Source of the DNA: Prevotella jejuni
GTDB lineage: Bacteria > Bacteroidota > Bacteroidia > Bacteroidales > Bacteroidaceae
Reading direction: 5' to 3'
Assembly (NCBI RefSeq): GCF_900187995.1
Contig: NZ_FZNZ01000021.1
Coordinates: 1 to 64,000 of the forward strand
Length of the DNA stretch: 64,000 nucleotides
The notes below the pieces were generated by a model. The model saw only the letters and a program-made list of their open reading frames with translations, was not told the DNA's origin and ran no database searches. The number at the start of each line of letters is the position of its first letter. Position 1 is the first letter of the stretch. Of the stretch, positions 56,904 through 64,000 are shown piece by piece. The position numbers and the translations under genes were made by a program.

Positions 56904-59900
56904 TCAATGAGATAATTTATTGTTTAGTGCAATTATAAAATGGGGATTTGACGATTTGCTGCAAAATATGATACTTCTTCGTATCTCATCCTTTACCGTA
57001 AACAAATCTACTCCCTTTTTGATATGGGCTACGACCGCATTGACTCGTTTAAACAACCATTGTTCATTACCAGATCTATTTGGTTCATTATAAGTATTGA
57101 AGAATAAAGCAACTTCTTCTCCAAGATATTCCTGATTTGAATCGATATAGTCATCTTTCTTTAGTTCTATGGGATATATTTTCTTTGGAATCTTAATAAT
57201 GGTTTCTGCTAAATCGACAATAATATCATTTGAAGGAATTCCATAAGATTCAGTAAGTGAAGAAACGCAAAGGTCTTTCAGCCAATCTGTAAAGAGAGAC
57301 AAGACGTCATTGAAGCATTGAACAATGTTACTCATATATTGTTCAGGATCATTCAAAGCACTTAAAAGCTTTATCATATCTTCTCCTTTATAAGTCATGG
57401 ACCATTTAATGTAAATATCTTGCACTGCTGGCACCATAGGGTCACTGATAAAGGTGTTAAGTTGACTAAAGATGCCGGAAAGATATGGTTGAAGCCAATA
57501 CCATTGAAAAGCAAGGTCACTACTGAATATTTTAAGCTTTTCCTTCAAGATTTCACGCTCATTGTCATCCGTACATTTAACGAATAATTGAAAAACCAGA
57601 CATATCAAAGCTTTATAGTCTTGTGCTGTACAGTATAATTCCAGAATAGAACTTGCAGGAATATCTTCTTTTTGAGATCGGTCAAACCACCCCAGAATTC
57701 TTTTCCACAAATTATCGCCAAGAGTGGATTTTTTTAATTTTTCTTTTATAGAGCTTATGGCATTTTCCCTGTTGTTTGCTCTAAAAGCTCCATCCATCTC
57801 TCTTGTCAAATCTACAAGGGCAGGACAGATACGTCCCCTTGTACGACCAATTACGATAGTTTTTCCCCAAGGACGAATATCCTCAGGAAGCGTGTAGGAA
57901 CCGTTTTCTTCATCAAATGATATTTCTATTGGTTCCAATTCAGGTTCCTCTAATTTCAATAATTTAAGTACACCTGTAAATTTAACAGGAGTATGATTGT
58001 TTCCTGTAATTATCAGTCGCCCATTACCTATTTGCTTTGGTCGATATGGCGAATCTTTTATACTGAATTCCAAACTGTTACTATTGCTAAGAGAAAAAGA
58101 TACTTTAAGCTCTGCATTAAGCATATTCATTGAAGTTCTTTCCAGTTTTGACCGCAGATTTTCACGAGAATCAAACAATATAAGCAGGTTTCCTTCGTAT
58201 GGAATTGGCTTAATTGCTTTTCCTTTTTCAAAAATGTAAAGTTTGTCGTTCATCCATCTGAGTTCTCGGACGACATCACCAAAAGAATATTGCTTGACAT
58301 TTTGTCCTACAATGTGGTATTGGTATTTGTCAATATCAGTGTATGGCACCCAACTGTCATTTATGACATTATCTCCATATATGTTTATAATAGAAAAATC
58401 CTTAAACGGAGCCTTGACAGAGATTGTAAATTGATTCAAACTGTTACCTTCAGGAACTAATGTGAAATGTATACACCTATGGTCAGGGCAGTCTTCTTTT
58501 TTTATCTCCCAAACATCATTAGCCTTCTTGACTCCTTCGTTTGTAGTTACATGTCCGTGATCCCAGGTCACTTTAATCTGACAAGTATCTTTATCTGCAT
58601 GTTGTAAGCTTACAGAAAATCCATTACCAATGTTCATAAGTTTTATTGGTGTAACAAAATTCCCATTAGTATCAACGGCTCTTGCAAATATTTCTCCATA
58701 AGAAGGTTTGTCAGACCATTCTGTCTGCTGCTTGTTGCGGAATTGAACGTTAATCTCCCTCGTGTTTTTTTTACCATTATCAGTATCATAACATAGAGAA
58801 AAAATACTGTTTTCCGCATTATAGAGTGGTTCTATCACATCAGGTATATAAAGTGGAGGAGTAGCCATCTCTGTCCAGTAGAGAGGTGAAGCCATACCAA
58901 AAGTGATAATACCGTCAGCTCCTTTAACAATAATATTATCAATGAAATCAGAAGGAATCTCTATTCCCTGAATAATTCTGTTACCCCATTGATAATCAAT
59001 AATAGTAAATGAAGTTTCATTTTCAATGTACCAATCCTTAGGTATAAGCAGGAATGAATCTGTCCTGCCGATTTGATTACCTAACTCATACTTGCCATCT
59101 TTCTTACGATAAAGCAAGTGAGGGATGCTCGTGTCTAGGTAATCAGTAATATATGGTTTCTCTTGTTCATGTAAGAAAAGGGATATACTGTCACCATCAG
59201 CATATGGATGCTTGCTGACTACCGGATAGCGACAGAAGTTTTTAACATAATCGAATGTGTCAACTGCTTGCCCGTTCTTTCTGACTTGAACAGAAAAAAA
59301 AGGTACATGGGCCAATCTGTTCTCAATAAGAAAAGCCTCAGGAAGATTTTGGTAGCCTTCAACTACGTACTTTGAATATATTTTCTTTTCTACAGTATCA
59401 ATTCTGAATTCCCAACCAAGAGAGTAGGGGTGGATTTGACGGTGACGGATCTTTTCTTGTTTGGCAAGTTCCTGCAAATATATATACCAAACATCTTGCT
59501 CATTCTGACAATAGAATGGCATAAGCATGAATTGCGCTGACTCAACTCCAATAATCAGCTGGTTACAATAATCCTTCAAGCACTTACTTTGAGAAGCAAC
59601 TATTCCCAAATTAAGTTCTTCAAAATCTACTTTTCTGTTTACCAGTCCACGGGTAAATCGGTCCCATACGCCACCATTTTCACTTCCTGTTACCAGCTTC
59701 ATTGGCAAACCACCTTGATATAACATGGAGTCAAGGTATCTTCTGCCCCCATTTCCCTCAAAGAGTTCTAAGTCTAACGCTTTAAGACCACGTTGAGCAG
59801 ACTCATAGAATTCATCACGTAGTTCTAAAGTAACATAAATACCCAAAGAGTCAAGTATCATTTGGACACTATGAGGACCTTCATGATATTCCCTACGCCA

Positions 59901-60098
59901 AAATTCTGCAATATACAGGACACATTCCTTACGAACGGTAATGAAACGATTACTACAATTTCTATTGTAAATATGGATTTGGCGTGCTAAGAGTTGTTTC
60001 AGGTTGGCATACTCTTCAGCAGTAACTCGGATTTGCCACAAATATTCTGGACATTTTTCGAGGTTGTGAGCCGTTAGGATAGTTTCAAAATAACCCAT
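56904..60098 (-). CDS. druH: Druantia type III DruH-like protein
   Basis: The product is 1064 aa from ATG 60098; an upstream TTG at 60173 would add 25 residues from IS-like sequence and is rejected. I see no classical enzymatic motif. It has an N-terminal helical part (EYANLKQLLARQIHIYNRNCSNRF), long beta-rich stretches (KDFSIINIYGDNVINDSW; GNGRLIITGNNHTP) and a C-terminal helical domain. The assignment rests on size, on its place directly before the DruE-like helicase, and on the absence of DruA-D/F/G genes, which fits type III. Function in defence is known only genetically for the family. Confidence 0.72.
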   Translation of the reverse strand: MGYFETILTAHNLEKCPEYLWQIRVTAEEYANLKQLLARQIHIYNRNCSNRFITVRKECVLYIAEFWRREYHEGPHSVQMILDSLGIYVTLELRDEFYESAQRGLKALDLELFEGNGGRRYLDSMLYQGGLPMKLVTGSENGGVWDRFTRGLVNRKVDFEELNLGIVASQSKCLKDYCNQLIIGVESAQFMLMPFYCQNEQDVWYIYLQELAKQEKIRHRQIHPYSLGWEFRIDTVEKKIYSKYVVEGYQNLPEAFLIENRLAHVPFFSVQVRKNGQAVDTFDYVKNFCRYPVVSKHPYADGDSISLFLHEQEKPYITDYLDTSIPHLLYRKKDGKYELGNQIGRTDSFLLIPKDWYIENETSFTIIDYQWGNRIIQGIEIPSDFIDNIIVKGADGIITFGMASPLYWTEMATPPLYIPDVIEPLYNAENSIFSLCYDTDNGKKNTREINVQFRNKQQTEWSDKPSYGEIFARAVDTNGNFVTPIKLMNIGNGFSVSLQHADKDTCQIKVTWDHGHVTTNEGVKKANDVWEIKKEDCPDHRCIHFTLVPEGNSLNQFTISVKAPFKDFSIINIYGDNVINDSWVPYTDIDKYQYHIVGQNVKQYSFGDVVRELRWMNDKLYIFEKGKAIKPIPYEGNLLILFDSRENLRSKLERTSMNMLNAELKVSFSLSNSNSLEFSIKDSPYRPKQIGNGRLIITGNNHTPVKFTGVLKLLKLEEPELEPIEISFDEENGSYTLPEDIRPWGKTIVIGRTRGRICPALVDLTREMDGAFRANNRENAISSIKEKLKKSTLGDNLWKRILGWFDRSQKEDIPASSILELYCTAQDYKALICLVFQLFVKCTDDNEREILKEKLKIFSSDLAFQWYWLQPYLSGIFSQLNTFISDPMVPAVQDIYIKWSMTYKGEDMIKLLSALNDPEQYMSNIVQCFNDVLSLFTDWLKDLCVSSLTESYGIPSNDIIVDLAETIIKIPKKIYPIELKKDDYIDSNQEYLGEEVALFFNTYNEPNRSGNEQWLFKRVNAVVAHIKKGVDLFTVKDEIRRSIIFCSKSSNPHFIIALNNKLSH

Positions 60099-60124
60099 AG
60101 CTTTTTCTTTGCTCTTAATTCTGT

Positions 60125-60225
60125 AGCGTAAAATCTTTGAGAGATTCAAATGCCTGAAAAACAAAGTCTTCAAGACATTTTGAAATATCAGAAATTTCAG
60201 CTGGTCTTAGTGCTGCAAATATATT
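60125..60225. repeat. Diverged copy of the IS1380 left-end segment next to druH
   Basis: 60140-60215 resembles 60265-60345 (and 49503-49583): GCCTGARAAACAAAG, then ATRTCAGAAATTTCA and TGCTGCAAA at the same spacing. Both read on the minus strand as EISDISKC-E-FV-QA. It may be an older IS end or a shared module. Confidence 0.55.
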
Positions 60226-60229
60226 AGGT

Positions 60230-61831
60230 CCTTAATTCCGCAGCATAAATTCTTGTAAGAACTCCAAGTGCCTGAGAAACAAAGTTCTCAAAACACTTGG
60301 ATATGTCAGAAATTTCACCTATCTTGGTGCTGCAAACATAACAAGTAAGCAAAAATCTGATATGGCAAAGGTAGCAATTAAAAACGAGAATATCACTTCT
60401 TTCGGTGGAATTTATCACATTATGGACGTTTTCTCAAAGTTGGGCTTTGAAAAACTTACCGAATCTGTATTGGGCAAACGTGGAAATAGTGGCAAAGCAT
60501 TCAGCTATGGGAGTATTTTCGGCTCTCTCTTCTTCAGCTACCTTTGTGGTGGAGAGTGCCTTGAGGACATCAATGTGCTTATAGGGCAGTTCAAGCAGAG
60601 ACCTAATACGCTATTACCCGGTGCCGACACTGTGGGGCGCGGACTAAAGGAGCTTGCTGAAGAGAACATTGTCTACAAGAGCGAGACCTCCGGCAAGTCT
60701 TACAGTTTCAACACGGCAGAGAAGCTGAACACCTTACTATTACGGATAATACGGAGAATGGGGCTTATAAAGGTGGGCAGCCATGTTGACCTGGACTTTG
60801 ACCACCAGTTTGTTCCTGCCCACAAGTTCGATGCAAAGTATTCCTACAAGCAGGATTTTGGCTATTTCCCTGGTTGGGCTTCCATTGGAGGAATCATAGT
60901 CGGAGGTGAGAATTGTGACGGAAACACCAATGTGAGAGTCCATCAGAAGGACACGCTCTGTCGCATTATGGACCGTGTAACCTCAGAACTTGGTGTGGTA
61001 ATAGATCGTTTCCGTGCTGACTGCGGGTCGTTCTCAAAGGAAATCATACAAACCGTAGAGTAGCGCTGCAACACGTTCTACATTCGTGCTGCCAACTGCG
61101 GCAGTCGCTACGAGAATTTCCAACAGTTGAAGGAATGGAAAGACGTTGAGATTGGCTATGAGAAATGCGATGTCACATCCATCAGCATGGACAGCTTGAT
61201 AGAAGGAAAGTCATACAGACTTGTCGTACAGCGTAGTCCTTTGAAAGACAAGGATGGCAAGCAACAGACGGATATGTTCGGAGTAATATACACATACCGC
61301 TGTATCCTCACCAATGACTGGGTGTCTACCGAGAAGGACATCATTACATTTTATAATGAGCGTGGGGCAAGTGAAAAGAACTTCGACATACAGAACAATG
61401 ATTCCGCCTGGTCACATCTGCCCTTTTCCTTTATGGCTGAGAACATGGTTTTCATGATGGTTACCGCTATGCTGAAGAACTTCTATCTCTATCTCGTCCG
61501 TCATATCATCGAAAAGGTCAAGCCGCTGAAAAAGACAAGCAGACTGAAAGCCTTTATCCTGCATTTTGTCAGCGTGCCGGCAAAATGGGTGAAAACGGGA
61601 AGACAGAACGTTCTTAACCTATATACAAATAAAACCTACTACGCTGAAATCTTCATAGAATAAACAGTATTTCTTTGTAGTTATCATAATTCCCCATTGG
61701 TTTGGGTGGGGGATTTTATGCCTATGCAAGAACCAAGAACCCCAGAAAAATCCCAAATCAATGGATAAATACCAAAATGTCACGTCAATATATAAAAGTA
61801 GATCGCAAAGAATAATGCTGCGGAATTGAGG
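60230..61831 (+). mobile_element. IS1380-family element, copy 2 (full length)
   Basis: 1602 bp, bounded by CCTTAATTCCGCAGCAT (60230-60246) and ATGCTGCGGAATTGAGG (61815-61831), inverted repeats with one mismatch. Length and ends fit Bacteroides/Prevotella IS1380-group elements. No clear target duplication flanks it. Confidence 0.92.
60362..61663 (+). pseudogene. IS1380-family transposase, copy 2 (one internal TAG)
   Basis: The 433-codon frame is complete except for TAG at 61061-61063, where copy 1 has CAG (50299-50301). Otherwise it holds the same catalytic blocks as copy 1 and the native C-terminus (YLYLVRHIIEKVKPLKKTSRL..., RQNVLNLYTNK). Unless the amber is read through, it is inactive. Confidence 0.9.
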
Positions 61832-61832
61832 T

Positions 61833-61885
61833 TTATAAAGTTTGTCTTATAAATAATATATAACTTTGTAAAGCGAACTTTATAA
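61833..61885. promoter_or_regulatory. Inverted repeat bracketing a -7 box
   Basis: TTATAAAGTT (61833-61842) and AACTTTATAA (61876-61885) flank TAACTTTG (61861-61868), which reads toward the truncated ATPase gene at 61917. It could be an operator or a transposon-end remnant. Confidence 0.45.
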
Positions 61886-61916
61886 GAACACATGTTTCTT
61901 ATTAAATGTAATTTAT

Positions 61917-62165
61917 ATGAGTATTAGTAAAGATGTCATCAAACAGTGCCTGATTAGTAAGCAGCGTGAGGTGGATGAGGCGGATGAGGCGGTGATTGTA
62001 AACCGTCCCACAGACTTTGAAGAGAATGGCAATTATGTGATAGTTGGCGTGAGACATGCGGGTAAGTCGTATCTGCTGTATCAGCGTGTGCGACAACTAC
62101 AGGTAGCAGGAAAGGGAATGGGCGTGATCACCGAGATACCCCTATGGCTAATCATCAACATCTAA
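61917..62165 (+). pseudogene. N-terminus of an AAA_14/DUF4143-type ATPase, truncated by a repeat
   Basis: The first 70 codons read MSISKDVIKQCLISKQREVD, then ENGNYVIVGVRHAGKSYLLYQRVRQL. This is the start of the ATPase family with a GxRxAGKS P-loop and a C-terminal DUF4143. The frame then enters the 62123 repeat and stops after a few unrelated codons. About 300 residues are missing. Confidence 0.7.
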
Positions 62166-62655
62166 CATCTATCACCCAACACCCAACAATAGCTGTAATG
62201 TTCTGTGCTATCGGTTGACTTAATGTCTCTGTGCACCTTTGTGAAATCAGTTCTTCTGTGTAGTTCTGTGAGAAAAGAATAAAGGGAGAACTTGAGAGAT
62301 AGCGGCCCCTCCCCCGAGGGGACGTGATCACCGAGATACCCCTATGGCTAATCATCAACACCTAACACCCAACAATAGCTGTAACGCTCTGTGCTTTCGG
62401 TTGACTTAATGTCTCTGTGCACCTTTGTGAAATTTGTTCTTCTGTGTAGTTCTGTGAGAAAAGAATAAAGGGAGAAAATGAGAGATAGCGGCCCCTCTCC
62501 CGAAGGGACGTGATCACTGAGGCTACCCCTCCTTCGCTGCTTGTGTTGAGAATGTATCCTTACCCCGATACCTCTATGGCTAATCATCAACACCTAACAA
62601 TTAACACCCAACACCCAACAATAGCTGGCACGCTCTGTGTCATTGGTTGACTTAA
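62123..62655. repeat. Long tandem repeat, three units of about 186-200 bp
   Basis: Units begin with CGTGATCACYGAG at 62123, 62323 and 62509. They share CCTATGGCTAATCATCAACA, CCAACAATAGCTG, GGTTGACTTAAT, TCTGTGCACCTTTGTGAAAT and GAGATAGCGGCCCCT blocks. The third unit has an insertion (62530-62570) and is cut short. No coding capacity. Confidence 0.85.
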
Positions 62656-62695
62656 TTATATTTCGTAAGAAAGATAAAGAAAACTCTCGAAAAAC

Positions 62696-62727
62696 TTGAC
62701 AAGGGGTATGTCTGTGTATTATCTTTG
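62696..62727 (+). promoter_or_regulatory. Promoter of the small gene at 62824
   Basis: TTG (62696-62698), 21 nt, TATCTTTG (62720-62727); leader about 90 nt. Confidence 0.6.
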
Positions 62728-62823
62728 CAGATAGAAATCAGGAAGGCGATAGTATGGTAGACGTGATTAATCTACATACTGATGTCGTCTTCTTTTTTGT
62801 TTTATTCTTAAATCATTCTTTTT

Positions 62824-63090
62824 ATGTTTACAGATTTTCCTAACATGCCCAAAGGCTGGGCAGTGTGCGTTATGCACGATTGTATGCATGTGGAACGGGA
62901 CCTGCATTATTCTATTGGTAAGGTGCCCGTTTTCCATCAACGTTCAGCAATGGTTGTCGCCCTTCCTGTGGGTTTGGGTGATAGCTGTAATATGTTTCAT
63001 GCTATGAAGAAAGAACGAGAGGTATGGGAACTTTTACAACTCTTCGATGATGAAAAGTATTACCCAACTCGTAAACCTGTCAACTCGTAA
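62824..63090 (+). CDS. Small hypothetical protein upstream of the VirE-like gene
   Basis: An 88-aa protein with two Cys and several His (WAVCVMHDCMHVERDLHYSIG). I do not know the family. It has its own promoter and lies 19 bp before the VirE-like gene, so it is probably co-transcribed. Confidence 0.55.
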   Translation: MFTDFPNMPKGWAVCVMHDCMHVERDLHYSIGKVPVFHQRSAMVVALPVGLGDSCNMFHAMKKEREVWELLQLFDDEKYYPTRKPVNS

Positions 63091-63109
63091 ACTCGTCAAC
63101 TTATTATAT

Positions 63110-64000
63110 ATGAAAAATCTTAGAAGTGTTAAAGCTGAGAATCAGCATAACAAACGGTCTAATAGACTGAAGTATGATATAACTCGTCGTCTGCTCGACT
63201 ATCTCGAACGGAAGTATGAGATGCGATATAATACGGCCTTGGGATGTGCAGAAATCCGAAAGGCAGGGAGTGATGAACCTTTTGTGCCTGCGGATGAACG
63301 GATGCGCAACACAATTGCTATCAAGGCGCGTCTTGATGGGATTGATGCGTGGGATAAAGACATCCGACGATATACGGAGTCGGGCTTTGTCAAGGTTTTT
63401 AATCCTGTGGACGATTTCCTCAAAAGACTACAAGGGCGATGGGGCGGAAAGAATCATATTGAGGCGCTGGCAGACTGCGTTCCTAATGATAATGCACGGT
63501 GGGCAGAATGGTTCCACACGTGGTTTCTGGCGATGGTGGCACAATGGATGGGCTTGGATAATGCACATGGCAACAGTGTTGCACCGCTACTCATCTCACA
63601 ACAAGGCTATCGGAAGTCTACCTTCTGCAAACGCTTGCTGCCCGAAGTGTTGCAGTGGGGCTATAACGATAATCTTATCATGAGTGAGAAGCAGAATACG
63701 CTGAGGGCAATGACACAGTCGCTGCTGATAAACATTGATGAGTTCAATGCCCTGTCAGCAAAGACGCAAGACGGTTTTTTGAAGAATGTCATGCAGCTTG
63801 CAAGTATCAAACTTCGTCAGCCTTATCGTCAGCAGCAGCTCACGTTGCCACGTGTTGCCTCTTTTATTGCTACTGCAAACGTTTCGGATGTCTTTAGCGA
63901 TCCCAGTGGTTGCCGTCGTTTTATTGCTGTCACGCTGACTGGTCCTATCCGCTTACCCGACCGCATAGACTATGAGCAGCTCTATGCGCAGGCTGTTGCC
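63110..64000 (+). CDS. VirE/VapE-family P-loop protein (continues beyond window)
   Basis: From ATG 63110 the frame stays open to the window end (297 codons). It has a VapE-type SF3-helicase-like ATPase core: Walker A variant LLISQQGYRKSTFCKRLL, Walker B LLINIDEFNAL, and the sensor-like SFIATANVSDVF followed by GCRRFIAVTL. Such proteins occur in Bacteroidota mobile elements, usually with a primase-like N-terminal domain; here the N-terminal part before the ATPase is only about 140 residues. It may take part in element replication. Confidence 0.8.
   Translation, partial: MKNLRSVKAENQHNKRSNRLKYDITRRLLDYLERKYEMRYNTALGCAEIRKAGSDEPFVPADERMRNTIAIKARLDGIDAWDKDIRRYTESGFVKVFNPVDDFLKRLQGRWGGKNHIEALADCVPNDNARWAEWFHTWFLAMVAQWMGLDNAHGNSVAPLLISQQGYRKSTFCKRLLPEVLQWGYNDNLIMSEKQNTLRAMTQSLLINIDEFNALSAKTQDGFLKNVMQLASIKLRQPYRQQQLTLPRVASFIATANVSDVFSDPSGCRRFIAVTLTGPIRLPDRIDYEQLYAQAVA

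Noticed and set aside
50819..60098. DISARM or Dpd system instead of Druantia
   Set aside because: No methyltransferase, DrmC phospholipase, or 7-deazaguanine modification genes are present; two giant genes alone fit Druantia type III best.
49467..61832. Intact composite transposon with 4-bp target duplication (TTAT)
   Set aside because: The TTAT match needs a shifted boundary, and the broken barrel gene does not continue beyond the right copy. A simple insertion of the whole unit is therefore not supported, though IS-linked mobilisation remains possible.
62123..62655. CRISPR or origin iterons
   Set aside because: Only three long units of unequal length, without unique spacers or a neighbouring initiator with iteron-like sites.

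Overview
The window looks like a chromosomal segment from an oral or gut Prevotella (Bacteroidota). Promoters match the Bacteroidota -33/-7 pattern (TTTG, about 19-21 nt, TAnnTTTG). The core genes (TopoIV-A type ParC, dimeric-type GlyS, DUF4840/DUF3316/DUF6078 proteins, OMP_b-brl_3 barrels) are typical of Prevotella. The GC content is low and the IS elements are IS30, IS4, ISL3 and IS1380 types. Species cannot be settled by reading alone.

Layout. (1) 1-11,000 is a defence island. It starts with an IS30 tail and a RipA-like membrane protein. A three-gene minus-strand operon follows: an XRE regulator, a 1431-aa DUF4365-like/STAND NTPase and an 1140-aa protein ending in a PD-(D/E)XK nuclease. 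Next to it is an AbiTii plus Ymh/HEPN-like protein. (2) 11,000-35,400 is mostly ordinary chromosome: DUF6078, CPBP protease, dnaK, DUF4840 lipoprotein, dxs-trkA-trkH operon, OmpA, MATE pump, FKBP lipoprotein, glyS, parC, DUF3316 plus S41 peptidase, DUF3828, tRNA-Leu(UAG) and a lipoprotein. A 181-bp MITE-like element occurs twice with no difference I could find; one copy splits a small P-loop gene. Two separate loci carry 22-bp-period palindromic arrays. (3) 35,600-49,470 is an IS-scarred export region. A minus-strand operon has TetR, a KAS III-like synthase (frameshifted), a beta-barrel, a C39-peptidase ABC exporter, a HlyD-like protein with an in-frame amber stop, and a second barrel. Upstream of it lie an IS30/ISL3 hybrid relic and an ABC-2 exporter whose barrel partner is cut off by an IS. 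(4) 49,468-61,831 is a Druantia type III-like anti-phage pair (druH, druE) lying between two directly repeated, nonsense-mutated IS1380-family copies. (5) 61,832-64,000 holds a truncated AAA-type ATPase running into a roughly 190-bp tandem repeat, a small hypothetical gene, and a VirE/VapE-like P-loop gene that leaves the window.

How it works together: the two ends of the window are accessory DNA built around anti-phage systems (STAND/nuclease operon, AbiTii/HEPN, Druantia III) with much IS debris. The middle is conserved housekeeping DNA. The least familiar unit is the XRE-STAND-nuclease operon at 1440-9413.
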